64,000 nt of DNA from Melitaea cinxia (GCF_905220565.1 NC_059404.1:3872472-3936471), one strand, 5' to 3'. Shown: positions 48,790 to 61,554, counted from the stretch's first letter. Notes: generated by a model not told the origin, from the sequence alone. Made by a program: numbers and translations.

Positions 48790-51700
48790 ATGAAATCTAC
48801 CTTTGTCTTTTTATATATTTATGCCATATTTATGTACTATTTTGTTCGATAGCTTGCCGCCATCTCATAGATAGTGACGACAGAATTGAATTATTGTAGA
48901 AATTTTGTTACTGCTCATTAAAAAACACACATATATATACGATCACAAACATGACAAATCTAAGACGTTTTTGGCCGCAAAATGAGAAGAGAAAAAAAAA
49001 GAAAGTAATGAAGAGCTATGAATTAAGTTGACTTCGGTACAACTTCTTAACATAGCTATTTATTTATGATAATATTATGTAAAAGGCCGTTTCCGGTCAG
49101 TGTCGTCAACACGACCCCAGACCATCACAGCAGCCTTTCGCAGTCCACTATTGGACGTAAGCCTCCACACGTGAACTCATGTGTTTTACCCATAGTCACC
49201 ACGCTGGGCAGGCGGGCTGGTGACCGCAGGGCTGGCTTTGTCGCACCGAAGACGCTGCTGCCCTTCCTCGGCCTGTGTATTTCAAAGCCAGCAGTTAGAT
49301 GGCTATCCTGCCATAGGTCGGTTTTTTACCACGACCCCAGACCACAAAGCAAAAAATGTGCACGGTGGATTTCTCACACTAAGAATGTTGTATTGTTTCG
49401 TTATTTATGTTCAAGTCACAAATTGCACTTGTTATTCATAAATCGATTTAATAATAATCTTTTTGTCTGTAAATGGACAAATATTTTATATATTCGAATT
49501 TATATATTGAAGTGTCGATCACGCTTTAAGAAAGCGTACGTATTGAATACCTTATACGAGTTGAATGTACGAGATGATAGTCGTAGTTTGTCACCTTCTT
49601 AGTTAATTGGTGTTAACCTAACCCAAGTAGAGCCTCTAGAATAATTGCTTGTTCATAATATATTTTTGTCTCTGCATAATATTTTACTGGGAATTTATGA
49701 CTTGTTGTAGACGTCTTGTTCATAAAGATTTTCGGTTTGTTCTTTTAATATTTCTAATAACTATTTTCATTATTCTTATTATCACCCCTATCCTGACACA
49801 GGAAGATACTTGGTAATTTTGCGTAATTGGTGTAGTCAGTTGTGTTAATGACCCACTGAATATGTCGGTCAGTATGATTATTTAATATTCTGAATTTTAC
49901 AGTGACATACATAAATTCTTAGTATATGCGTACAAACAATTGTGGCAAAAGTTAAGTTTTTCGATAGTTAAGAAACAGTCGTTTGCCGTCGATTTTATGA
50001 ATTTATCACATTAAAATTATGATTGTTGAAATTATGACATCTGTATGTAAGTTTATTATACATCTACACCACCTACCCAATTTAGATAATAAGTTTCCTT
50101 TCTATGTATGGGTGGCCTGGAAGAAATGGCTAATTAGCCATATGTCCACCCATTGTACTTCACTGCCTGTAACTATCTTTATGCTTTATTTGTAATATAT
50201 TTGTAAAATAAAATAAATTTTTGTTACAAATCGGACAGATACAAGCTGAAATTAATTTTCAGTGATAGTAGTATATAAATTATGACCTGGTAATTTTCTA
50301 GTTGAGAGGACATAGTTGAAAATGTAATTTTTTATTATGTTCAAGCAGCCAACTGACGTATAATCCACCATGTTATGGTCAGCTGACTTTATTTTTCCTT
50401 CAAGATATTAGGTGAGCTGTGATCCGACAAATGTTAAATGTTAAAATAGGAAGAAATTACTAATAATTGTGTTTGCTGGAAAACGAAAACAAACAGCCTT
50501 CAATTACATCGATAGCTAATACAACGTAGGTAGACGAAAAAATAGTCAAGTGATATGCATTATCACAGATTACTCCAAAAGTTGTAATCAGATCTCGATG
50601 AAATTTAAATGTTAAAAGCCATCAAAATCAGTATACCCAATAAAAAGTTGTACGGATTTTCGAGGGTTCCCCTCGATTTTTCTAGGATCCCATTATCAGA
50701 TACTGGTTTCCTTATCATGGTCCCACACTTAGGATATCTCCTTTCCAACAAGAAAATAATTATCAAAATAGGTTTATAAACGACGAAGTTATCCCCGAAC
50801 GGTCGAATTGAGTAACCTCCTCCTTAATGCAAGTTAAAGTGGCGGTGGGCTGGTTACCTGTGTCGCGAGACTTCTCCACTCCAGGACGTCTGCTCCAGCG
50901 TCTATCGGTCCTGCGACACAGGTGACCAGCGAACTATGGACTATGTCGGTTACTATCGTCCTCTCGCAAAAGTCTCATTTCTAATCCTATCTTTAAGAGA
51001 AACCCCAAGCATAGCCCGTTCTAATACACGTTGAGCGACTTAAAAAATAAAAATCATAACATAAAATAATCAAAATTAAAATCATAATTATCGTTACTTA
51101 ATATTTAAAGTTTATCTTTTTGTTTGATAATTTTGAAAATATTAAAAATCATTTTATATCTTAACCTTTTAACCGACTTCCAAAAAAGGAGGAGGTTCTC
51201 AATTCGACTGTATTTTTTTTTTTTTTTTAAATGTATGTTACATCAGAACTTTTGACCGTGTGGACCGATTTCGACAAATTTTCTTTTAATCGAAAGGTGG
51301 CGTGTGTCAATTGGTCCCATTTAAATTTATTTGAGATCTAACAACTACTTTTCGAGTTATATCTAATAATGCGTTTTTACTTGACGCTTTTTTCGTCGAC
51401 CTACGTTGTATTATACCACATAACTTTCTACTGGATGTACCGATTTTGATAATTCTTTTTTTGTTGGAAAGGAGATATCTCTAGTTTAGTACCATGATAA
51501 GGTAACCAGGATCTGATGATGGGATCCCAGAGAAATCGAGAAAAAACTCTTAAAAATCCGCAATAACTTTTTACTGGGTTTACCGATTTTAATAATTTTT
51601 AATTTAATCGAAAGCTGATGTTTGTCATGTGGTCACATATAAATTTTATTGAGATCTGATAACTACTTTTTGAGTAATCTTTGATAACGCGTAGTTACTT

Positions 51701-52329
51701 GACTATTTTTTTGTCGATCTACGTTGTATTACTCGTCGATGTAATTGAAGTCGGTTTTTTTTCGTTTGCGAGCAAACACAATTATTATAATAGTGTTTGT
51801 TGTTTTTCTTTCATTATGATCTATTAGTAAATACTGTTTTCTATGTTTTATTTAATTATTGTAATTTTAGTAGTTTTAATTTGATGTTTTTAAAATTTAC
51901 TAGTGGTCGCCCAGTGGTCGAAATTCGACCAAAATTTTATTTAAATTATAAGTTTGTAAATTAGTAAGGTTCTGTTGTCAAAGACTATATGGTTCGGAAG
52001 CCAGTGACAGATTTTCATGACCAATTTCCTCCCAAACGAAACTTCGTAAAATGCATTAGGGATTTATATTATGAATATTCGCGACCGTCAGCTGCGACTC
52101 CATGGGTGCCTGGTCAGTAGCAGCCTCCCACGCATGGAGAAAAAAAGTTTTTTTTGTCATTTCCTCCCACTTTAAAATTTGTTGGATTATAGTTTACCTA
52201 ACATCTTGAAGAAAAAATAAAGTCAGCTGACTATAATATGGTGGTGGATAATATAGTAGAAGGTTGCTAGTGGTGTTAAACAACGAGTAATAGTACAGAC
52301 AAAGCATTTGTTAACGTTTAAATCGAGAA
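48790..52329. other. Repeat-rich spacer in the knottin cluster
   Basis: S2 copy at 49,115-49,330, a LINE 3' UTR near 50,070-50,225 ('gcctggaagaaatggct'), AACCGACTTC elements at 50,466-50,835 (+) and 51,165-51,790 (-), and an unassigned 'ctgtgtcgcgagac' repeat near 50,840-51,000. No gene seen. Confidence 0.6.
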
Positions 52330-52719
52330 TGTCAAATGTCTGAAGGTCAAGTTGCAAACAATATGCATCTCATTGAGTGCGAATAGGACAGAAAATTTTC
52401 ATGTCGTCTGCATATACACACATAGATATGCACACATATCCTCCTTATCCTGTACTATTTTATTTATTATTTTTATTTTTTATTATTTAATTATGTCTAA
52501 TTTGCTTAAAGGTAATATATTTACTTAAGTTCTCTTGTGTAAAATTTGCTTTAGAAATAAATAATGGAAGAACAAACTGGTTCATTGTGGCACAGGCTTT
52601 GCCTATCACAAGAACCAGGGAACTCATTATTGTATGTAATATTTGTATGAATCAAGCATTACTATTATTATTAAAAAAAATATATAAAAGAATCTTAGAA
52701 TGATTAAAACAATGTGAAA

Positions 52720-53460
52720 TACAATTTATGACTATATTAAATAATAGAGGGCCCAGAATCGAGCCCTGAGGGATACCCGAGGATATAAACAACGATGATG
52801 ACGTGTATCAGTTAAGAACCACTGTTTGACATCTATTTGTAATATATGACGAAAACCACCTGTATAGATTTCCTCGGATACCAACCATCTACAGCTTACC
52901 CAATAGCATTTTATGATCAATTCTATCAAATGCCTTACTGTGATCTGTGTAGATTTCATCTACTTTGTAACCTTTAGACATATGTCCTGTTAAAAAATCA
53001 CTACATAGAAGAAGATTAGAAGTAGTTGATTTATTCTTAACGAAACCATGTTTTTGTTCATTTAGAATATAATACTCTTGATATGAGCATATACTTGTTT
53101 GTGCATGACTCTTTCGAAAACCTAAGCAAAAAAACACAATTTGGAAATCGGTCTGTAGTTTTTCACTATATCTTTTGGACCTTTCTTATGTATTAGCGTT
53201 ACGAATGCAGATTTCCAAATATCAGGCACTATACCGGTCTCCAATGACAGTCTGAACAATAATGCTAACGGGGTCTTCAATCTTTTTGCACAAGAAACTA
53301 TAAATAATGGAGCAATATGATCGGATCCTGCTAATTTACTCGAGACTAAACGCTGAAGGAGTTCAAGTACTACATTATCAAGTACTTCAATGTCAGCTAT
53401 ATCTAAGATGACCTCCGATGAAGGTGTAAGATCCGAGAGACATTTTGTGATATTCGTTAA
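52720..53460 (-). pseudogene. Jockey-like LINE RT fragment (first-unit copy)
   Basis: Minus frames carry 'KHGFVKNKSTTSNLLL', 'VDEIYTDHSKAFDRIDHKML' (RT motif A region) and the N-terminal RT blocks further right. Frames are broken by stops. Its duplicate is at 59,260-60,310. Confidence 0.75.
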
Positions 53461-53891
53461 GTTTGTAACTTATTGCAGAATAAATGTTTTCATTTCATTT
53501 CCATAAAGTTAAAAAGGCACTTGATGTTTTTGAAACGTACATAGGAAGTTGAAAACGAGTCACGTAGCCTTTGATCATCTTTGCGATTACATATTTTCCT
53601 TTTTTTAACTCCACTGTGACTTTGGAAGCTTTTAACTTTAATTTCAATAAAACTATATATAGAGTTAAACTGTATATTATATAATATGATCTAATTTATT
53701 TTTGTATTATTACAGATTTATAATTGGTAGAACATACATAAAAAATATATATATACGGTCGATTTGAGTAACCTCCTCCTTTTTTTGAAGTCGGTTAAAA
53801 ATAGTTCGCCAATCCTTATTTATCCAATCTTAACCCTTGCAATCAATTCGTAAAATAATGAAATATTATTGTTTATTTCAAACAAAACTAT

Positions 53892-54316
53892 TTAAGAACT
53901 GCATCTATGAATCGGGTCGGGCAAACATTTATTACTGCAGCACGCTGAATTGCTCTGACACTAAAAAAGAAATATCAGTCATTAGATACATCAAAAATTA
54001 AGATTAAGAATAAACATAATAATTTCAATAATATTATTTAACAGTCATTCTTATGCTTCTATGTATATATGACAATGCTGCAGGTTTATCATCAAGGTCT
54101 AAAAAAGGTTCAACGCACTGCAATCTATACTGATAGATTGAAATGACTAAAACTTTAACTATGACACACATTTACACATTTGCAAATAAAATACAAACTT
54201 ACAGGTTTTCCATTCTCTGCACATCTAGGTGGTACATCAATGATGTTCCCATTTGTAATCTCGGTGACGCACACAAAACAGATAAGGAGAAGTATTAAGC
54301 TTGTTCGAGACATCAT
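53892..54316 (-). CDS. Secreted six-cysteine (knottin-type) peptide, gene B
   Basis: Exon 1 54,316-54,203 and exon 2 53,960-53,892 (minus strand, phase 0; donor CCT|GTAAGT, acceptor ttttttag), 60 residues. Signal peptide as in gene A; the spacer IIDVPPR precedes the first Cys. Cys spacing C-x6-C-x5-CC-x3-C-x7-C. Head-to-head with gene C 3.5 kb away. Poly(A) signal (inverted AATAAA) near 53,695-53,700. Function not known. Confidence 0.85.
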
Positions 54317-54600
54317 TTTGTGTAGCAATTTGCGTGAAGCTCTGGACAGTGGCTAGCGACTGATGCAGAGTGAAGTGGTGATGGTCAATATATACCCACA
54401 AAAATGCTTTATAATAATGTTTACAAATAATAAGAACGCTATTCTTTGTCTTATCACATTAAAAATGAAAAATAATGTGATATTTATATCTTGTAGCAAA
54501 AAAGCTAGCACTGAAAAAGTTACGCGATTTTGTACCTTTTATTTTAATAATTGCTTAAATTAAAATCTTTTAAATTAGCCAGAAAAGGAAGAAGATTTCC
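54317..54600 (-). promoter_or_regulatory. Promoter of knottin gene B
   Basis: Inverted copy of the family upstream block: TATA (ggtatatattgacc) near 54,388-54,395, 'gataagacaaagaatagcgt' and 'cttttttgctac' further out. Confidence 0.6.
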
Positions 54601-54699
54601 ATTTGACGTCTTTTAGGTATTTGCAATAGCATCTTAATTTTTTTTAAACCGTAAATATTTATTAATAACTTTTGACATTCACTTCACACACACACTTCA

Positions 54700-55035
54700 C
54701 TTTAGCCTATCACAGTCCACAGCTGGACATAGGCCTCCACAAGTTCGAGCCAAAAATGGCGTGAACTCATGTGTGTTGCCCATAGTCACCACGGTGGGCA
54801 GGCGGGTTGGTAACCGCAGAGCTGGCTTTGTCGCACTGAAGACGCTGCTGCTCGTCTTCGGCCTGTGTATTTGAAAGCCAGGAGTTGGATGGTTATCCAG
54901 CCATCGGTCGGCTTTTTAAGTTCCAAGGTGGTAGTGGAACTGTGTTATCCCTTAGTCGCCTACGGGAAAAGAAGGGGTGACTGTATTCTTTACTGCCGTA
55001 ACCACACAGCTAACTGCCGTAACCATACAGCTACT
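54700..55035 (+). mobile_element. S2 SINE-like repeat (shared by both duplication units)
   Basis: Lies at the same position relative to gene B as the copy at 61,555-62,450 relative to gene D ('ttcactttagcctatcacag' in both), so it predates the duplication. Confidence 0.85.
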
Positions 55036-55074
55036 TTTGACATTACTTTATATATTTAATATTTTTGAATGTAA

Positions 55075-55310
55075 TATTTTTGAATATTTGTTACATGATA
55101 TGTATATCTTGTAGCAAAAAAATTAACACTGAAAAAGCTTCAAGTTTTTGTATCTTTTATTTTGATAATTTCATATTTTACTTCGCGTTTAAAATTGTAT
55201 TAAGAAAAATAACAATACTCTTAATTAAAAACTTTAAAACTGGCTAAAAAGAAAGGAAGATTTTCATTCGACCTCTTTAAGGTATTTGTATTACGCCATA
55301 TCTTCGCTAT
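55075..55310 (-). promoter_or_regulatory. Orphan copy of the knottin upstream block
   Basis: Matches 54,480-54,630 ('tatatcttgtagcaaaaaa', 'aacactgaaaaag', 'cttttattttgataattt', 'aaaggaagattttcattcga') but no knottin exon follows in the expected direction. A remnant of a lost or rearranged gene. Confidence 0.6.
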
Positions 55311-55489
55311 GCAGGTGTTAGATTTAGGTTTGGTCAGCCTGTCGTCCCGGTTAATAACACGCCGTATAAAGTTTATAAATTATTGATAAATATATAATTC
55401 CAAACAATTTGCATTTTTTATTAACAATTACACATCTATTACATTATAATTAATATTTTTTCGGAAAGAAGTTCCTTATGGGATTTTTG

Positions 55490-56285
55490 GAACGAAGTTT
55501 CTTACGGCAGGCCTGACACTTGGCTGGGCGACCGAACTGAAAAAAAATGTGATACTAGAACCGTAAGAAAAATATATAACGGAAGTGACGTAATATCAGT
55601 CACACGACTGTATAATATGACGTTTGTAAAACTAAAATATTACTAGTAAACTTTTTTTTAAATTATTTATGTAATTTTATACTGTCAACAAAAATAAATA
55701 AAACCTTATGTTTTTTTATTTCACTTAATAGTTTGAATAATAATAATAATTATTATTATTTTGTTTGATTTATTTTATTTTACGGTATTTGTTATTTTCT
55801 AAAATACTAAATTTCCTAAATACTTTTATGTACTTAATTAAAAACCAATCAACTTAAAAAAAATCAAGAACTAGAAAATATAATTATATAAAATTCAACA
55901 TTTTTTTTTAAATTTTTGTTGCTTCTATACTATCCGAAGGAACTTGGTTCCTACCTGGTGTCCCATGACACCACATATTTTAAATTATTTATGTAATATT
56001 ATAAATAAAGACATATGTTTTTTTTATTTCACTTAATAGTTTGAATTATTATTATTATTATAATTTTGTTTGATTTATTTTATTTTACGGTATTTGTTAT
56101 TTTCTAAAATACTAACTTTCCTAAATACTTTTATGTACTTAATTAAAAACCAATCAACAAAATTAAAAAAAAATCAAGAACTAAAAAATATATAGGTATA
56201 AAATTCAACATTTTTTTTTTCAAATTGTGTTGCTACTATCCGAAGCAACTTCGTTCCTATCTGGTGTCCCATGACACCACATAAT
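55490..56285 (-). mobile_element. GGAACGAAGTTCC-family element plus partial tandem copy
   Basis: A near-complete copy at 55,490-55,978 is followed directly by a 5'-deleted copy at 55,979-56,285. Both end 'ctggtgtcccatgacacc' plus 'acata'. Confidence 0.75.
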
Positions 56286-56445
56286 TTTTATGTATAGTCT
56301 ATGTATGATGGCTATAGTGTCTAATATATAGTCTACGTGGGACTTTTATTAATATTGCAGTTTGCTATTATTATTATATCATTCGCCAGCTATTATATCT
56401 ATATGAATGAGATCACAATTTAATTTCTTTTTAAATTTATTTCAG

Positions 56446-57002
56446 ATCCAAAAACTTTGAATAAGGATGCTGACTTACAACTGCATGTTCAAACAGTTAT
56501 GGGAGATGCAGAAATTAAACAGAATTCTGGTGAGGAATACATAATTTTTTATATTAAAAAGGAAGGTTATTCCTACCAGCAGAAAAATATTTGAACGTTT
56601 TCAAAATTTTTAGTCCTTCCTTATTCCCGGCATAGGCAAATACTTGAACCTCATTTTCATAGGTATCGGTAATTGCTGTGATACAACAGACCCTAGGCTT
56701 TGACGCATCACAGCTTAGGACGCAACTGGGGAAAATGCTTGATAAAGAAAGAAGAAATTTTATCTTTAACACTAAAAAACTGACTAGGTGTTTAATTAAG
56801 TATATTAAATAATTGTTCTACACAAGTCACATAAGACGATTTGAAAATCTGACTTTCCATGCCCAAAAAGCCTATGTACATTCTAATCTATTGTCATATC
56901 AATTTTCAGAACTTATCATCAGTACGCCTCATATGGATACTGCACCTGTACAACTTTCAGGTCCCACTTCAATTGAGGATAAGAATACCAAGGAAAAAAC
57001 TG
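56446..57002 (+). pseudogene. Orphan pair of coding-type exons of unknown gene
   Basis: 56,446-56,529 (84 nt) and 56,910-57,002 (93 nt). Each has a consensus acceptor (ttatttcag, caattttcag) and donor (GTGAGG, GTAAGT); both are symmetric phase 1-1 and open when joined, encoding 'KTLNKDADLQLHVQTVMGDA' and 'STPHMDTAPVQLSGPTSIED'. No other exon of such a gene was found nearby. Could be a transposed gene fragment or internal exons of an unrecognised large gene. Confidence 0.45.
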
Positions 57003-57039
57003 GTAAGTAACTAATCCTACTAATCCTACTAATATTATA

Positions 57040-57445
57040 ATCCTACTGGACGTAGAGAAGGGTTTGGACATGAAACCCACCAACCACGCTTGTCCAATGC
57101 GGGTTAGTGGGTGCACAGTAAACCTTACTCGGCCTGTATATAACGCTCATCCGCCGCCGCCGATTGATACCCTGTACTGGCACCAAATGTCCAAACAAAC
57201 CTCTGTATTTGAGCTCCGGTTGGTGTTTCGACAGTTTAACGTCTTATCGAGGACTTCTCTTCTCTACTATCCTACTAATTCTACTTATATTATAAATGTG
57301 AAAGTGTGGATGTTTGGATGTTTGTTACTCAATGAAGCAAAAACGGCTGAACCAATTTGGATGAAATTTGATTTGGAGATGGTTTGAGTTCCGGAAAAGA
57401 ACATAGGCTATATATCACGCGGACGAAGTCGCGGGGAACAGCTAG
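57040..57445 (+). mobile_element. LINE 3' tail fragments
   Basis: 57,300-57,445 reads 'tgtggatgtttggatgtttg' through 'cacgcggacgaagtcgcggg' to 'gaacagctagta', a common lepidopteran non-LTR tail. 57,040-57,130 has SINE-tail-like sequence. Confidence 0.6.
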
Positions 57446-57529
57446 TATTTTTATAAATCATTGTAAATAAAATAAAGGTTTTTAATTAAGAATATTGTTA
57501 TTTTTCTTAATACAATTTTAAATGCGCAG

Positions 57530-57786
57530 TAAAATATGAAATTATCAAAATAAAAGATACAAAAACTTGTAACTTTTTCAGTGTTAATTTTTTTTTGCTA
57601 CAAAATATAAATATCACATTATATTTCATTTTTAATATGATAAGACGAAGAATAGCGTCCATAATATCTGTGAACATTAACATAATGCGTTTATGCAGGT
57701 ATATATATTGACTGTCGCCACTACACCCTGCATCAGTCGCTAGCCATTACAGTGCTTCACAGTCTTCACGCAAATTGCTACACAAA
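57530..57786 (+). promoter_or_regulatory. Promoter of knottin gene C
   Basis: Family upstream block with TATA (gtatatatattgac) at about 57,700-57,708, ~80 bases before the ATG. Nearly identical to 62,690-62,927. Confidence 0.65.
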
Positions 57787-58568
57787 ATGATGTCTCGCAC
57801 AACCTTAATACTACTCCTTATCTGTTTTGTGTGCGTCGCCGAGATTACAAATGGACACATCATTGATGTACCACCTAGAACTAAATGTGGACAGAAAGGA
57901 AAACCTGTAAGTTTGTGTTTTATTTGCAAATGTATAAATGTGTGGCGTAGTTTATGTTTTAGTCATTTAAATCTATCAGCTACCTATATATAGCAATTGG
58001 TTGAGCCTTATTTATACTTTGATTTAGTTGGAATGGAAGTTTACTTCCTAGAACACATATACTTGTCTAAGAAGAAATTTATATTCCTTCGATATGATAA
58101 CACTGTCTTGGCAGGGGTACACAGGGGTAAATTTACTTTACGGTAGGAGGCACCACGTACTTGGTGTTACGGGTGCCGAAAGCCCAAGGCAAGGGCGTAA
58201 TATATAAAAGAAAAAAAGGGTCAGCCGAAGATGTGCGGAACTGTCATCAGGCCGCAATGGTACTAATTGCGCCCGGGCTACATGAGGAAGAGCCTCCCCT
58301 GCAGAGACACGCCCTGTATTTTTTTTATGTATGAAAATACCTTTTTCATACTTAGGTGCATGTGAAACTAAAACGGAACGGAAAAATACACTTTCTATTT
58401 CTATAAATATAAGAATGACAATTCAATAATATTATTGAAATTATTATGTGTATTCTTTGTATTAAATTTCGGTGCATCTAATGACTGATATTTCTTTTTC
58501 AGTGTCAGAGCAATTCAGTATGCTGCAGTAAGCAATGTTTGCCCACAATTAATAGATGCAGTTCTTAA
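57787..58568 (+). CDS. Secreted six-cysteine (knottin-type) peptide, gene C
   Basis: Exons 57,787-57,906 and 58,503-58,568, phase 0, donor CCT|GTAAGT and acceptor tctttttcag, 61 residues. Signal peptide, spacer, then Cys spacing C-x6-C-x5-CC-x3-C-x6-C. The intron holds a ~220-bp GC-richer repeat (58,110-58,325). Poly(A) signal at 58,760. Differs from gene E at one coding base (Q/L in the first loop). Confidence 0.87.
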
Positions 58569-59259
58569 ATAAATTTGTTTGAAATGAATCAAACATTATA
58601 CTATTTCATTATTTTACGAATTGGGTGGAAGGCTTAAGATTGGATAAGTCAGAAGGGATTGGTAAATATTGTTTATTTTTCGCACCAAATATAAATGTAG
58701 AATAATACAAAAATAGGTTAAGTTTTATTTATTATATAATAATTTTACACAGTTAATACAATAAAGTGAAATAAAAAAACCCTTGTGTATTTACTGAAAT
58801 CAAACTTTGTGGCTTCCAAAGTCACGGTGGAACTAGTAGTCATTTAAGCTGACAGTATGCCTCAAATGTCTGAAGGTCAAGTTGCAAACAATATGCATCT
58901 CATTGAGTGCGAATAGGACAGAAAATTTTCATGTCGTCTGCATATACACACATAGATATGCACACATATCCTCCTTATCCCGTACTATTTTATTTTTTAT
59001 TTTTATTTTTTTATTATTTAATTATGTCTAATTTGCTTAAAGGTAATATATTTACTTAAGTTCTCTTGTGTAAAATTTGCTTTAGAAATAAATAATGGAA
59101 GAGCACACTGGTTCATTGTGGCACAGGCTTTGCCTATCACAAGAACCAGGGAACTCATTATTGTATGTAAATATTTGTATGAATAAAGCATTACTATTAT
59201 TATTAAAAAAATATATAAAAGAATCTTAGAATGATTAAAACAATGTGAAATATAATTTA

Positions 59260-60315
59260 TGACTATATTAAATAATAGAGAGCCCAGAATCGAGCCCTGA
59301 GGGATACCCGAGGATATAAACAACGATGATGACGTGTATCAGTTAAGAACCACTGTTTGACATCTATTTGTAATATATGACGAAAACCACCTGTATAGAT
59401 TTCCTCGGATACCAACCATCTACAGCTTACGCAATAGCATTTTATGATCAATTCTATCAAATGCCTTACTGTAATCTGTGTAGATTACATCTACTTTGTA
59501 CTGTGTGGCTACGGTACTAAAAAATTTAGCCACCCCCTCTCTTCCCGTGGGTGTCGTAAGAGGCGACTAAGGGATAACACAGTTCCACTACCACATTGGA
59601 ACTTAAAAAGCCGACCGGTGGCGGGATAACCATCCAACTGCTAGCTTTGAAATACACAGGCCGAAGACGGGCAGCAGCGTCTTCGGTGCGACAAAGCCAG
59701 CACTGCGGTCACCAACCCGCCTGCCCAGCGTGGTGACTATGGGCAAAACACATGAGTTCACGCTATTTTTGGCGTAAACTTATGGAGGCCTATGTCCAGC
59801 AGTGGACTGTGATAGGCTGTAATGATTGTAACCTTTAGACTTATGTCCTGTTAAAAAATCACTACATAGAAGAAGACTAGAAGTAGTTGATTTATTCTTA
59901 ACGAAACCATGTTTTGTTCATTTAGAAATACTCTTGATATGAGCATATACTTGTTTGTGCATGACTCTTTCGAAAACCTAAGCAAAAAAAACACAATTTA
60001 GAAATCGGTCTGTAGTTTTTCACTATATTTTTTGGACCTTTCTTATGTATTAGCGTTACGAATGCAGATTTCCAAATATCAGGCACTATACCGAACTCCA
60101 ATGACAGTCTGAACAATAATACTAACGGGGTCTTTAATCTTTTTGCACAAGAAACTATAAATAATGGAGGAATATGATCAGGTCCTGCTGATTTACTCAA
60201 GACTAAACGCTTAAGAAGTTCAACTACCACATTATCAAGTACTTCAATGTCAGCTATATCTAAGATGACCTCCGATGAAGGTGTAAGATCCGAGAGACAT
60301 TTTGTGATATTCGTT
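59260..60315 (-). pseudogene. Jockey-like LINE RT fragment (second-unit copy), split by S2
   Basis: The right part has 'KSAGPDHIPPLFIVSCAKRL' and 'FVTLIHKKGPKNIVKNYRPI', N-terminal RT blocks; the left part has 'FISSGIPQGSILG'-like text across the edge. S2 (59,501-59,825) interrupts it; the first-unit copy lacks that insertion. Confidence 0.75.
59501..59825 (-). mobile_element. S2 SINE-like element with defined ends and 5-bp target duplication
   Basis: Comparison with the unoccupied site in the first unit (near 52,960-52,975) fixes the ends exactly: 325 bp, flanked by TTGTA at 59,496-59,500 and 59,826-59,830. It inserted after the segmental duplication. Confidence 0.88.
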
Positions 60316-60748
60316 AGGTTTCTAACTTATTGCAGAATAAATGTTTTCATTTCATTTCCATAAAGTTAAAAAGGCACTTGAAGTTTTTGAAACGTACATA
60401 GGAAGTTGAAAACGATTCACGTAGCCTTTGATCATCTTTGCGATTACATATTTTCCTTTTTTTAACTCCACTGTGACTTTGGAAGCTTTTAATTTTAATT
60501 TCAATAAAACTATATATAGAGTTAAACTGTATATTATATAATATGATCTAATTTATTTTTGTATTATAACAGATTTATAATTGGTAGAACATACATAATA
60601 AAATATATATACGGTCGATTTGAGTAACCTCCTCCTTTTTTTGAAGTCGGTTAAAAAATAGTTCGGCAATCCTTATTTAGCCAATCTTAACCCTTGCAAT
60701 CAATTCGTAAAATAATGAAATATTATTGTTCATTTCAAACAAAACTAT

Positions 60749-61173
60749 TTAAGAACTGCATCTATGAATCGGGTTGGGCAAACATTTATCACTGCAGCAC
60801 GCTGAATTGCTCCGACACTGAAGAAGAAATATCAGTCATTAGATACACCAAAAATTAAGATTAAGAATAAACATAATAATTTCAATAATATTATTTAACA
60901 GTCATTCTTATTCTTCTATGTATGTATGACAATGCCGCACGTTTATCATCAAGGTCTAAAAAAGGTTCAACGCATTGCAATATATACTGATAGATTGAAA
61001 TGATTAAAACTTTAACTATGATACAAATTTCCAAATTTGCAAATAAAACACAAACTTACAGGTTTTCCATTCTCTGCACATCTAGGTGGTACATCAATGA
61101 TGTACCCATTCGTTATCTCAGTGACGCACACAAAACAGATAAGGAGAAGTATTAAGCTTGTTCGAGACATCAT
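60749..61173 (-). CDS. Secreted six-cysteine (knottin-type) peptide, gene D
   Basis: Exon 1 61,173-61,060 and exon 2 60,817-60,749 (minus strand, phase 0; donor CCT|GTAAGT, acceptor tcttcttcag), 60 residues. Paralogue of gene B with Cys spacing C-x6-C-x5-CC-x3-C-x7-C. Versus B: three amino-acid changes in exon 2 and one in the spacer, while the signal-peptide end has silent changes. TATA near 61,244-61,252. Confidence 0.87.
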
Positions 61174-61460
61174 TTTGTGTAGCACTTTGCGTGAAGCTCT
61201 GGACAGTGGCTAGCGACTGATGCAGAGTGAAGTGGTGATGGTCAATATATACCCACAAAAATGCTTTATAATAATATTTACAAATATTATGGACGCTATT
61301 CTTTGTCTTATCACATTAAAAATAAAAAATAATGTGATATTTATATTTTGTAGCAAAAAAGTTAGCACTGAAAAAGTCTCGCGATTTTGTACCTTTTATT
61401 TTAATAATTGCTTTAATTTAAATCTTTTAAATTAGCCAGAAAAGGAAGAAGATTTCCATT
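61174..61460 (-). promoter_or_regulatory. Promoter of knottin gene D
   Basis: Near-copy of the gene B upstream block, with TATA (ggtatatattgacc) and 'agacaaagaatagcgtcc'. Confidence 0.6.
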
Positions 61461-61554
61461 TGACGTCTTTTAGGTAATTGCATTAGCATCTTAATTTTTT
61501 TTAAACCATAAATATTTATTACTAACTTTTGACATTCACTTCACACACACACTT

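Larger units (their letters stand above)
52330..58860. repeat. Segmental tandem duplication, first unit
   Basis: Similarity to the next unit starts at 'tcaaatgtctgaaggtcaag' (here ~52,330; there 58,861). It includes a LINE fragment, knottin gene B and, after unit-specific sequence, gene C. Large unit-specific blocks are about 55,040-56,285 and 56,400-57,445. Confidence 0.85.

Noticed and set aside
57064..57387. 107-residue open frame
   Set aside because: Covers LINE and SINE tail sequence; no domain or splice context.
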